From Gammaproteobacteria bacterium (GTDB taxonomy: Bacteria; Pseudomonadota; Gammaproteobacteria; HK1), in assembly GCA_020444775.1 (NCBI GenBank), contig JAGRHX010000223.1, positions 1 to 13,075 on the forward strand: a stretch of DNA of 13,075 nt, read 5' to 3'. Both the position numbers and the translations under genes were made by a program. This document shows positions 7,037-13,075 of this stretch, piece after piece (position 1 is the stretch's first letter; the number at the start of each line of letters is the position of its first letter). The notes below the pieces were generated by a model that did not search any database, was not told the DNA's origin, and was given only the letters and a program-made list of their open reading frames with translations.

Positions 7037-8011
7037 TCAATCCACCTTCACCAGCTTCTGCAAGCTACGCAGATCCTTGGGCAGCTCCTCGCCACGGGCG
7101 CGCACTCGGCGGCCCCAGTTGGTGAACGAGACCTCGGCGACATAGATATCGCCACGCGAGTCCACGGCGATGCCGTGTGGCGAGATGAACTGACCGGGGT
7201 TGAGACCGGCGTGGTCATGACCGAGCCGGGCCAACAGCTCGCCCTCGTGGGTGTAGATGCTGACCCTGGGGCCGAGGTTCGGGATGTCCATGTTCACCGC
7301 CATGTCCGGGCCGATCTCACCGACGAAGAAGCGCGGTGTCCGGCTGCCCGATTCCATGAACAGACCGGACGGGCGGTGCATGTTGTTCCACTGCCCCGCG
7401 TATTTGCCGTCGCCATCGAACACCTGGATCCGATGATTCTCGCGGTCGGCCACGTACACCCAGCCGCTGGGATCGCAGCAGATGTTGTGGGCGATGTTGA
7501 ACTGGCCGGGATCGGTGCCGGGCTCGCCCCAGGACTTCACCCGCTTGCCGTCCACGCTGTACTTGTGCACCCGCGAGTTGCCATAGCCGTCGGAGATGTA
7601 GACGTGGTCGCAATCGGGTGACAGCGCGGTGTGCGTGCAGCGGTGGAAGGGATCGCCGCTCATGTACGGCGCCGGCTTGCCGGGGATGCCGATGGTGCTC
7701 AGCACCTTGCCGTCCAGTGTGCAGTGACGCACGGTATGGTCGCCGTCGTCGGTCAGCCACAAGGTCTCGTCCGGGGCCATGTGCAGGCCGTGCGGACGGG
7801 CGAACACGCCTTCGCCCCAGGAGCGTAGAAAGTTGCCGTCGCGATCGAACACGCACATCGGGTGCTTGCCGCGGTTGAAGGCGTAGACGTTGTCGTTGCC
7901 ATCCACACCCACCGCGGCCACGTCGGCGTTGAAGGCCATCTCCGCTGGCAGCTTGGCCCAACCGTCCTCGACCCGATAGCGATAACCATCCGTCCCCAGT
8001 ATGACTGCCAT
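7037..8011 (-). CDS. NHL-repeat six-bladed beta-propeller protein
   Basis: This 324-residue protein is built of NHL-type blades, each with a hydrophobic-G-hydrophobic strand, a D-x-x-G turn and V/I-Y-V/I-A/S-D. Clear examples are DGNDNVYAFNRG with VFDRDGNFLRSWGEG, PDETLWLTDDGDHTVRH, DHVYISDGYGNSRVHKYS, GWVYVADRENHRIQVFDGDG and HGIAVDSRGDIYVAEV. The pattern resembles the bacterial relatives of peptidylglycine alpha-hydroxyglycine amidating lyase (PAL). A lyase or lactonase-like activity is possible but unproven. There is no signal peptide, so a cytoplasmic location is likely. Start: ATG at 8011 with AGGAG 7 bases upstream. An open frame continues to 8353 but would antisense-overlap the SDR gene and carries no propeller sequence. 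The gene is divergent from the SDR gene across 202 bp. Confidence 0.88.
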   Translation of the reverse strand: MAVILGTDGYRYRVEDGWAKLPAEMAFNADVAAVGVDGNDNVYAFNRGKHPMCVFDRDGNFLRSWGEGVFARPHGLHMAPDETLWLTDDGDHTVRHCTLDGKVLSTIGIPGKPAPYMSGDPFHRCTHTALSPDCDHVYISDGYGNSRVHKYSVDGKRVKSWGEPGTDPGQFNIAHNICCDPSGWVYVADRENHRIQVFDGDGKYAGQWNNMHRPSGLFMESGSRTPRFFVGEIGPDMAVNMDIPNLGPRVSIYTHEGELLARLGHDHAGLNPGQFISPHGIAVDSRGDIYVAEVSFTNWGRRVRARGEELPKDLRSLQKLVKVD

Positions 8012-8017
8012 GCCGGA

Positions 8018-8022
8018 CTCCT
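8018..8022 (-). promoter_or_regulatory. Ribosome binding site fixing the NHL gene start
   Basis: On the minus strand AGGAG lies 6-7 bases before the ATG at 8011. It supports the short start over the frame that continues upstream to 8353. Confidence 0.7.
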
Positions 8023-8077
8023 GCGTCTGCTGTGTCTGCGCCCGATGATGTGGCGCTGTAAGGGCCTTCTGTGACCG

Positions 8078-8083
8078 AGTATA
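8078..8083 (-). promoter_or_regulatory. Candidate -10 element for the NHL gene
   Basis: The minus strand reads TATACT, five of six matches to the sigma-70 -10 consensus, 67 bases before the NHL start in the shared divergent region. No good -35 hexamer stands 16-18 bases upstream, so this is tentative. Confidence 0.3.
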
Positions 8084-8201
8084 GGCCGATGCGTCGGATT
8101 CGGGCAGCATGGTCGTCAGTCGTCCCGCTGCCCGGCGGCGACGATGGTCGAGCCGACGGGCGCGGAGGCTCGTCGCGGACCGAATCGACGTGAGCGTAGC
8201 G

Positions 8202-8208
8202 AAGGAGG
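8202..8208 (+). promoter_or_regulatory. Ribosome binding site fixing the SDR start
   Basis: AAGGAGG is followed after 5 bases by ATG 8214, which opens directly into the Rossmann strand MKALVIGGTG. This rules out the in-frame ATG at 8109. Confidence 0.8.
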
Positions 8209-8213
8209 CGGGG

Positions 8214-9320
8214 ATGAAGGCATTGGTCATCGGCGGCACCGGTCCCACCGGGCCGTTCATCGTGCAGGGTCTGCTGCGACGGGGGTACCAGGTGGCGGTC
8301 CTCAATCGAGGCAAGCACGACACGCCGGAGATTCCGGATGAGGTCGAGCGCATCGTCAGCGATCCGCACTTTCGTGAGCCGCTGGCCGAGTCGCTGGCAG
8401 GGCGTCGTTTCGATGTGATCGTCGCGACCTACGGGCGCATCCGTCATGTCGCGGAGGTGGTCGCGGGTCATACCGACCGGCTGATCACCATCGGTGGCAG
8501 CCCGGGGATGCGTGGCTCACGTCAGCCGGAACGCCTGTTTCCGGTCGGTTGGCAGACGCCGCTGCCCGAGACCGCGCCACGGGTCGAGAGCTCGCAGGAG
8601 TTTCACTTCGGCTATATGGCACGCATCACCGAGGACGCGGTGATGGCGCGTCATGACGCCGGCGACTATGTCGCCACCCATCTGCGCTATCCGATCATCT
8701 ACGGTCCGCGGCAGCTACGCCCGGCGGAGTGGGCGGTGATGCGACGGATCCTCGATGGCCGCAAGCACATCGTGCTGCCCGATGGCGGGTTGACCCTGCT
8801 GACCCGTGGGTACGGTGAGAACATGGCCGAGGCGGTGCTGCTCGCGCTCGACAGGAGCGATGTCGCAGGGGGACGGATCTACAACGCCGGCGACTGCCAT
8901 CAGTTGACCCTGGCGCAGTGGGTGGAGGTGATCACGCAGACCATGGGCGCGACCCTGGAGCCGATCAATGTGCCTGGGCCACTCGCGTTTCCGGCACGCG
9001 ATCTGATGCTCAATCGACGCAACTCACATCATCAGCTGTTCGACACGCATCGGATCCGCGCCGAGCTCGGCTATACCGACAAGGTGCCACCGCTGGAGGC
9101 GTTGGCGGCGACGGTGCGCGCCTATCTGGACGCGCCGCCGGTCGAGACCGAGGAGATGAAGGCCCAGCGTGCGATTCATTACCGTACCGAGGATCAGATG
9201 GCGGCCATCTGTCGCGATGCACATGCGCGACTGGCGGCCGTCGAGCACATCGACCCGGAGTACGAGCATCCCTACGCGCATCCACGTCGTCAGGGTGAGG
9301 CCGATCACCGGGGCCGCTGA
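8214..9320 (+). CDS. NAD-dependent epimerase/dehydratase (atypical extended SDR family)
   Basis: This 368-residue protein opens with a Rossmann nucleotide-binding strand-turn, GGTGPTG at residues 7-13, followed by a basic NRGKHD segment after the second strand (NADP preference possible). Later come THLRYPIIYGPRQ, the substrate-domain RYP-x-x-YGPR signature of extended SDRs, then ILDGRKHIVLPDGG, ENMAEAVLLALD and GRIYNAGDCHQLTLAQW. The usual catalytic YxxxK is not obvious: the best alignment is Tyr134 in FGYMARITEDAVM, with Ile138 where Lys is expected. It may therefore be an atypical SDR (reductase, epimerase or NAD-sensing). It is divergent from the NHL gene with a shared 202-bp control region, which suggests co-regulation. 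The last residues overlap a short hairpin at the stop. The family call is firm; the reaction is unknown. Confidence 0.88.
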   Translation: MKALVIGGTGPTGPFIVQGLLRRGYQVAVLNRGKHDTPEIPDEVERIVSDPHFREPLAESLAGRRFDVIVATYGRIRHVAEVVAGHTDRLITIGGSPGMRGSRQPERLFPVGWQTPLPETAPRVESSQEFHFGYMARITEDAVMARHDAGDYVATHLRYPIIYGPRQLRPAEWAVMRRILDGRKHIVLPDGGLTLLTRGYGENMAEAVLLALDRSDVAGGRIYNAGDCHQLTLAQWVEVITQTMGATLEPINVPGPLAFPARDLMLNRRNSHHQLFDTHRIRAELGYTDKVPPLEALAATVRAYLDAPPVETEEMKAQRAIHYRTEDQMAAICRDAHARLAAVEHIDPEYEHPYAHPRRQGEADHRGR

Positions 9321-9333
9321 ACGCTGCGTTCAG
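9317..9333 (+). terminator. Short hairpin at the SDR stop codon
   Basis: CTGAACG-CTG-CGTTCAG forms a perfect 7-bp stem with a 3-base loop, overlapping the TGA, then GGTTCGTTTA. The T-run is weak, so this is at most an inefficient intrinsic terminator. Confidence 0.35.
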
Positions 9334-9579
9334 GGTTCGTTTACCTGGGCGGCGTTTAGCTCGTCCAAGGAACAATGAATGCGCTGCCTCAGGTGCTGGC
9401 GCATGACGTGATGGTGCGCACGAAGCCTTCGCTGCGCGAACAATTGATGCAGCCTCGATCTGTTGGGATGCGTGGTTGTGGACGTGGGTCAATCTCGTCG
9501 CGCGATTCCCATCCACGTCCAGCTCGCGCTTTGGGCGTGAACTGGTCGATGAACCGGCCGCGCGCGCATTGATCGAATG

Positions 9580-9599
9580 CGAATCATTCTGCATAGTCG
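9580..9599. repeat. Left arm of an imperfect inverted repeat
   Basis: The reverse complement of this segment reads CGACTATGCAGAATGATTCG. The right arm at 9954-9976 reads CGACTAT-CAT-GCAGAAT-C-ATTCG, the same with one 3-base insertion and one mismatch. The arms enclose about 350 bp. It may be the trace of a small mobile element or chance. Confidence 0.35.
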
Positions 9600-9666
9600 A
9601 GACACGTGGGCCTTGGCCCGCGAATCAGAATGGTCATTCCTGCTGGCTCCCGAAGGGGGCACGTTA

Positions 9667-9696
9667 AATCCCATTCGCTGAAGTCCCATCCGCTGA
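9667..9696. repeat. 15-bp imperfect tandem duplication
   Basis: AATCCCATTCGCTGA (9667-9681) is followed at once by AGTCCCATCCGCTGA (9682-9696), 13 of 15 identical. No function is evident. Confidence 0.6.
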
Positions 9697-9807
9697 ACCG
9701 CGATGGACTGGTCCACCAGGGACCGATCCAGATGACAGCGGATGTCGTCTGACCGACCGAGTCGATACGAAGACGGAGTCGGGATTTCCATGCTTGGCAG
9801 CGTCGAT

Positions 9808-9821
9808 CCGGATATATCCGG
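9808..9821. promoter_or_regulatory. Perfect 14-bp palindrome CCGGATATATCCGG
   Basis: This self-complementary site has an AT core in GC-rich surroundings and lies about 140 bp upstream of the exported CTERM-protein gene. It has the form of a homodimeric regulator site. Confidence 0.4.
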
Positions 9822-9953
9822 GCCGCTCGCTCGCGCGCGGGCATCGCGGAGCTGCACATCGCAGAGCTGTACAAGGAGGGCAATGGCTCGCACGGGTGGA
9901 TCTGGAATGAGCGAAGTGGTGGTACCGCTTTGCGCATCCAACGAATCGAACGA

Positions 9954-9976
9954 CGACTATCATGCAGAATCATTCG
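9954..9976. repeat. Right arm of an imperfect inverted repeat, overlapping the CTERM-protein start codon
   Basis: It pairs with 9580-9599. The 3-base insertion relative to the left arm is CAT at 9961-9963, so the insertion boundary overlaps the ATG at 9962. Confidence 0.35.
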
Positions 9977-11551
9977 TGCACGCCACGTCGGTGGCCTTCG
10001 TTTGCCTGGTGCCTGGCATTGTTGCTTTCACTGTGCACGGCGAGACCGGCGGACGCCGTCGAGACGCTCACCTATCGAAGCTCTGGCAGTGACAGTCTCG
10101 CCTACAACGTCGACACCGCCGGAGCACAGCTCATTCCGTTCGTCGGCTATGAGGTGGAGAACTCGGCGCGTGCGGTCAGCTACGAGAGCCTGACCTTTCC
10201 CCGTTTCGATCCTTCGCTCGGCACGCTGCTCAGCGTTCGCATCGAGTTCACCGCCACCGCTACCACCGAGCACGAACGCTCCGGCCTGTGCGAGACGCTC
10301 GTCTTGATAATCCTGTGCACCTTTGGTATCGAGTCCGACAGCAGCGCCAGCTACGGTATAGGGATCCCCGGCTACAACGACAATCGGCAGGATCCGCCGA
10401 TCATCGGCGGCGTGCCTTCGGTGCCTGCCGCCGACTTCTTCGCCACTCAGAGCTTCGGATCCGATAGCAGTTTCTTCGGCGCGGCCATCGACACCAACCC
10501 GCCCGACACGAGCGGACCGGTAACCATCAACTTCACCCTCCCGGCCAGCTCGCTCGAGTACTACTCGGCAGGCGGCACCTTCAAGCTGAGCACCGAGATC
10601 TTGTCGCAGGGCACGGTCAAGCTCGGCTGCGAGGTGGCGGTGCTCGCCGCCTGTCAGGGCACGACCCGTTTCAAGCACGGCTTCAGCTATACGGCCAAGG
10701 TCATCTACCGCTATGAGCCCGGACCCGCGCGGGTCGATTTCTATGTCAATGACAAGATCAGCTGGTCGCGTGACGCGCGGGTCAGCAGCGGCGGGGCGAT
10801 CACGGAATTCCCGACCACCAGCGCGATCCTCGCCCTGGCCGAAGAGGTGAGCAGTCCACCGGGTCGCAACCGCGGTCTTGGCAGCACGCTCACCTTCACC
10901 GCCGATCCGAGCGGCCGCTGTAGGGCCTTCAAGGTGCGCACGCTGCAAAGCGGCGCCGCATTCACCTTCGATGACGACGAGGGCAACGGCAACCTCGCCA
11001 ACTTCGACAATGCCCTGTCGGTTGGCGACATCGACAACCGGGAGGACGACGATTTCGAGATCTCGTTTCCCACAGATGGCCCGCCGGCCTACGCGGTATC
11101 GTTCGTGATCCGCGACAGCAACGGCAACAATGCCGAGTCGCTACAGGTCTATGACAGGGACAACCTACTCATCGGCCGCCTGGCGAACGACGCCTTCCCG
11201 GCCAACGGCACCTATACGCTGTCGCTGATTGCCAATCGACCGATTGGCCGGGTGGTCTTCGACGAGGACTCGGGTGGCGACGACATCGCAGTCGCGGATT
11301 TCGCCTTTGACGACCCGCGCTACAGTGATTGGGACCGCGACGGGCTCGACGACTGCACCGAGGCCTATGTGCTGAAGACCAGCCCGCTCGACGGCGACAC
11401 CGACGATGATGGTCTCAGTGACAGGGTGGACCCGAATCCGCTGCTGGCCATGGACGACGAACGTCAGGTACCGCTGCCCTGGTGGGGGCTGAGCGCGCTT
11501 GGCGGCTTGCTGGTGCTGGTCGGGCTGCGCCGCGGACGCCGGCGGGCCTGA
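9962..11551 (+). CDS. Exported choice-of-anchor-E-like protein with calcium-loop repeats and C-terminal CTERM-type sorting tail
   Basis: A 529-residue exported protein. The signal peptide has RR at 9-10, hydrophobic FAWCLALLLSLC and predicted cleavage after ADA (32). Residues ~35-250 start with ETLTYRSSG and YESLTFPRFDPSLGTLLSV, which resembles the choice-of-anchor E domain found before CTERM sorting signals. Residues ~255-450 look like another beta-sandwich, which I cannot name. Residues 456-491 hold thrombospondin type 3-like calcium loops (DWDRDGLDD, DGDTDDDGLSDRVDPNP). The end is VPLPWW (503-508), a ~15-residue hydrophobic helix and RRGRRRA: motif, membrane span and basic tail, as in PEP-CTERM/IPTL-CTERM substrates processed at the inner membrane and sent to the surface or matrix. 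The start is forced, because an in-frame TGA lies at 9908-9910 with no other ATG, yet no ribosome site precedes it. Confidence 0.8.
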   Translation: MQNHSCTPRRWPSFAWCLALLLSLCTARPADAVETLTYRSSGSDSLAYNVDTAGAQLIPFVGYEVENSARAVSYESLTFPRFDPSLGTLLSVRIEFTATATTEHERSGLCETLVLIILCTFGIESDSSASYGIGIPGYNDNRQDPPIIGGVPSVPAADFFATQSFGSDSSFFGAAIDTNPPDTSGPVTINFTLPASSLEYYSAGGTFKLSTEILSQGTVKLGCEVAVLAACQGTTRFKHGFSYTAKVIYRYEPGPARVDFYVNDKISWSRDARVSSGGAITEFPTTSAILALAEEVSSPPGRNRGLGSTLTFTADPSGRCRAFKVRTLQSGAAFTFDDDEGNGNLANFDNALSVGDIDNREDDDFEISFPTDGPPAYAVSFVIRDSNGNNAESLQVYDRDNLLIGRLANDAFPANGTYTLSLIANRPIGRVVFDEDSGGDDIAVADFAFDDPRYSDWDRDGLDDCTEAYVLKTSPLDGDTDDDGLSDRVDPNPLLAMDDERQVPLPWWGLSALGGLLVLVGLRRGRRRA

Positions 11552-11570
11552 GGGGCCGGTCGGCGTCCGC
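11532..11570. terminator. 17-bp-stem hairpin spanning the CTERM-gene stop
   Basis: 11532-11548 pairs with 11554-11570 (one G-T wobble, one G-G mismatch) around a 5-base loop that includes the TGA. There is no T-tract. It lies between convergent genes and may end transcription or block read-through in both directions. Confidence 0.45.
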
Positions 11571-11600
11571 TGGGCGACGGGTTCGAAGCTCAGCTCCGGA

Positions 11601-11636
11601 AGGTCATCCCCGGGAGATCATCCCCAGGAGATCATG
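11601..11636. repeat. 14-bp tandem repeat at the convergent junction
   Basis: AGGTCATCCCCGGG (11601-11614), AGATCATCCCCAGG (11615-11628) and a partial AGATCATG (11629-11636) are consecutive. The partial copy covers the stop codon of the minus-strand lactonase gene, so the repeat may have altered that gene's end. Confidence 0.65.
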
Positions 11637-12543
11637 CATAGTTGAGCTTCAGACCCGGCTCGGGCCAGCGCATCATGCCCAGCCGACCGCTGTCTGACAG
11701 GGTGATGTACGCGGTGCGCATGTCGTCGCCGCCAAAGCAGATGTTGGTCGGATAGATGTCCGGCACCTTCACCGAGCGCACGATCTCTCCGCCGGGTGTG
11801 ATCTCCGTGATGTGGCCGGTGTTCAAGGTGGCAACCGCGATGTTGCCGCTCGCCATCACCGCGAGGCTGTCGAAGCGGGCGTTACCGGGCAGTCCGGCGA
11901 TCACCCGGCCGCTGTGCGGGTGGAAGGGCTCCGGCTTGCGCAGCACCCCGGGGGCTTCGATCTCGAAAGCCCACAGTCGGGCGCCCTCGGTGTCCGCCGC
12001 GTACAAGGTCTTGCCGTCGGGTGACAGGCCGCAGCCGTTCGGGCTGAGTATCGGGTAGGCCAGTTCGACGATCTTCGAGCCGTCCGGTAGCGCGTAGTAG
12101 AGCCCACCGTGGTCGCGGTGGCGCGCGTAGCGCTTGCCCAGATCGGTGAAGTAGAAACCGCCGTGCGTGTCGAAGACCAGATCGTTCGGAGCCGATAGCT
12201 TGTGGCCGTCGCACGCGGTGTACAGCGTGGTGCACGCGCCGCTCGCCGGATCGATGCGCTGGATGTAGCCGTACTCGTAGTCGGGGTGCGGGCCCTGACC
12301 CATGGAGGTCCCCTCCACATAGCGGCTGCCGCCGTTATTGCAGAGATAGAAGGCACCGTCCGGGCCAATCGCGAGGCCATTCGGCCCGCCGCCGGTATCC
12401 GAGAACAGGCTGACCTTGCCGTCGGCGTCCACCCGGCTGCAGCGGCCGTTGCGGATCTCGGTGAGCACCACGGAACCGTCCGCGCAGACCACCGGCCCCT
12501 CTGGAAATCCGAAGCCGGTGGCTACGATGGTGATGTCGCTCAT
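11632..12543 (-). CDS. SMP-30/gluconolactonase/LRE family protein (lactonase)
   Basis: This 303-residue protein is the normal size for SMP-30/gluconolactonase six-bladed propellers, which hydrolyse sugar or aldonic lactones using one divalent metal. The metal-site pattern is visible: GFPEGPV with Glu15, SAPNDLVFD with Asn120 (substrate side), SPNGCGLSPDGKTLYAADT with Asn169, and RFDSLAVMASGNIAVA with Asp225 as the expected catalytic acid/base. Blades carry DG-x-hydrophobic-Y turns such as GGFYFTDLG. There is no signal peptide, so it is cytoplasmic. Start: ATG at 12543 with GAGGAG 7 bases upstream; the open frame continues upstream but contains only the control region. It is divergent from an enolase-superfamily gene (190 bp), a common pairing in sugar-acid catabolism, where lactonase and dehydratase act in sequence. 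The exact lactone is unknown. Confidence 0.92.
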   Translation of the reverse strand: MSDITIVATGFGFPEGPVVCADGSVVLTEIRNGRCSRVDADGKVSLFSDTGGGPNGLAIGPDGAFYLCNNGGSRYVEGTSMGQGPHPDYEYGYIQRIDPASGACTTLYTACDGHKLSAPNDLVFDTHGGFYFTDLGKRYARHRDHGGLYYALPDGSKIVELAYPILSPNGCGLSPDGKTLYAADTEGARLWAFEIEAPGVLRKPEPFHPHSGRVIAGLPGNARFDSLAVMASGNIAVATLNTGHITEITPGGEIVRSVKVPDIYPTNICFGGDDMRTAYITLSDSGRLGMMRWPEPGLKLNYA

Positions 12544-12550
12544 GTGATCG

Positions 12551-12556
12551 CTCCTC
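12551..12556 (-). promoter_or_regulatory. Ribosome binding site fixing the SMP-30 start
   Basis: GAGGAG on the minus strand lies 7 bases before the ATG at 12543, ruling out longer starts up to 12711. Confidence 0.7.
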
Positions 12557-12581
12557 TTCGATGGTTTTCGATGGTTGATGG
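12557..12581. repeat. 10-bp tandem repeat TTCGATGGTT x2 (+GATGG)
   Basis: Two exact head-to-tail copies (12557-12566, 12567-12576) and a partial third lie directly upstream of the lactonase ribosome site in the divergent control region. The one-turn period suggests a possible regulator-binding site. Confidence 0.6.
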
Positions 12582-12623
12582 CTGCTCGCCACGCAAGCTG
12601 GCGGGCGGCGCGGCGTGTTTCGA

Positions 12624-12632
12624 TGCTATGCT
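12624..12632 (+). promoter_or_regulatory. Candidate extended -10 promoter for the enolase-superfamily gene
   Basis: TGC-TATGCT is an extended -10 (TGn plus a hexamer with four of six matches to TATAAT). It stands about 100 bases before ATG 12734 and is framed by the short dyad TTCGA...TCGAA (12619-12636). No -35 is seen, which extended -10 promoters can tolerate. Confidence 0.3.
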
Positions 12633-12733
12633 CGAATGCTCGCGCGGCCAACCGGGCTCGGAGCCCTGGCGCGCGCCGGGCGGGACGCAGCCCACGATCC
12701 AGTCCTCGCACTCAGCCCCAAGAGAGGAGCACC

Positions 12734-13075
12734 ATGAAGATCACCGCCATCCATGCTCACTATGTGCGTATTCCCTTCGACATGGGGGCGCCGCGTCAGG
12801 AATTCGCCGGGCTGCGTTTCCCGACCATGGACCATCTGCTGATCGAGGTGCGTACCGATGCCGGGATCAGCGGCTGGGGCGAGGGTTTCGGCCACACCAT
12901 CATCCCGGCCACCGCGAAGGCCCTGGAGTGCTACGTGGCGCCCTGGTTCATCGGTAAGGACCCGACCGATATCAATGCGTTGCACCGCGAGGCCGCGCAG
13001 TCCTTCCACCTCTTCGGGCGCAACGGCCCGGTGGTGTACGCGCATTCGGGCATCGATATCGCGCTGTGGGACATC
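12734..13075 (+). CDS. Mandelate racemase/muconate lactonizing enzyme family protein (enolase superfamily), 3' partial
   Basis: The first 114 residues are present and the frame is open at the window end. MKITAIHAHYVRIPF, then HLLIEVRTDAGISGWGEG and the AHSGIDIALWDI helix, are characteristic of the N-terminal capping domain of the mandelate racemase subgroup. These enzymes take a proton from the carbon next to a carboxylate and then racemise, cycloisomerise or dehydrate acid sugars. The barrel domain with the metal ligands and catalytic Lys/His lies beyond the edge, so dehydratase, racemase and cycloisomerase cannot be separated. AGAGGAG (12723-12729) lies 4 bases before the ATG. The gene is divergent from the SMP-30 lactonase gene, which suits an acid-sugar route. 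Confidence 0.9.
   Translation, partial: MKITAIHAHYVRIPFDMGAPRQEFAGLRFPTMDHLLIEVRTDAGISGWGEGFGHTIIPATAKALECYVAPWFIGKDPTDINALHREAAQSFHLFGRNGPVVYAHSGIDIALWDI

Larger units (their letters stand above)
9321..9961. other. 641-bp region without a convincing gene
   Basis: Short frames on both strands show no recognisable domain. One frame (9375-9572) has AAGGA 3 bases before its ATG, and another (9883-10092, 69 codons) has AAGGAGG 3 bases before its ATG and runs into the next gene; neither resembles a known protein. The stretch holds small hairpins at 9605-9622 and 9646-9660, a 15-bp imperfect tandem repeat (9667-9696), a 14-bp palindrome (9808-9821) and one end of a long-range inverted repeat. It could be decayed coding DNA plus the control region of the downstream exported-protein gene. 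Confidence 0.5.

Noticed and set aside
8109..8213. Longer SDR start
   Set aside because: The 35 extra residues are Arg-rich and precede the Rossmann strand, and AAGGAGG sits before ATG 8214.
8012..8353. Longer NHL-protein start on the minus strand
   Set aside because: The extension covers the divergent promoter region and the SDR start and has no propeller sequence; ATG 8011 has a good ribosome site.
9489..9941. 150-codon minus-strand open frame in the gene-poor region
   Set aside because: There is no recognisable domain and composition is biased by GC content. Other frames here are equally open, so it is likely a chance frame.
12544..12711. Longer SMP-30 start
   Set aside because: The extra codons are non-family sequence across the control region; ATG 12543 has GAGGAG.

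Overview
The window is high-GC DNA with eight complete protein genes and two that run off its edges. It looks like the chromosome of a free-living or environmental Gram-negative bacterium. The support is Sec signal peptides, a C-terminal PEP-CTERM-like sorting tail, strong AGGAG-type ribosome sites and broad acid/sugar-catabolism families. A proteobacterium, perhaps gammaproteobacterial, is my best guess, but nothing here fixes the taxonomy. I saw no tRNA, rRNA, CRISPR array, transposase or integrase.

Left part (1-4099, all on +): a right-handed beta-helix surface or secreted protein with a cysteine-rich tail, cut by the window start; an endonuclease/exonuclease/phosphatase (EEP) family hydrolase with its core motifs intact; and a two-part protein with a possible PUA/EVE-like N-terminus and a clear C-terminal TIR domain that keeps the expected catalytic glutamate. 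The TIR protein is the best candidate for something not well described. A 10-bp tandem repeat lies just after its stop.

Middle (4288-9320): an MmgE/PrpD-family enzyme (+) converges on a secreted protein with a C-terminal peptidase S74 (intramolecular chaperone) domain (-), with a long hairpin between them. An NHL-repeat beta-propeller (-) and an atypical NAD-binding SDR (+) follow, divergently arranged across a 202-bp promoter region.

Right part (9321-13075): a 641-bp stretch with no convincing gene holds palindromes and an inverted repeat. It precedes an exported protein that combines a choice-of-anchor-E-like region, thrombospondin type 3-like calcium loops and a VPLPWW...RRGRRR tail. That gene converges on an SMP-30/gluconolactonase-family lactonase (-), which is divergent from an enolase-superfamily (mandelate racemase/muconate lactonizing) gene cut by the window end.

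Taken together, MmgE/PrpD, NHL propeller, SDR, SMP-30 and MR/MLE look like a scattered catabolic neighbourhood for hydroxy-, sugar- or dicarboxylic acids: an SDR could oxidise, a lactonase open a lactone, and an enolase-superfamily or MmgE enzyme dehydrate or isomerise. The substrate cannot be read from the sequence, and no transporter or regulator is in view. The exported proteins between them (S74, CTERM) appear unrelated to this chemistry.
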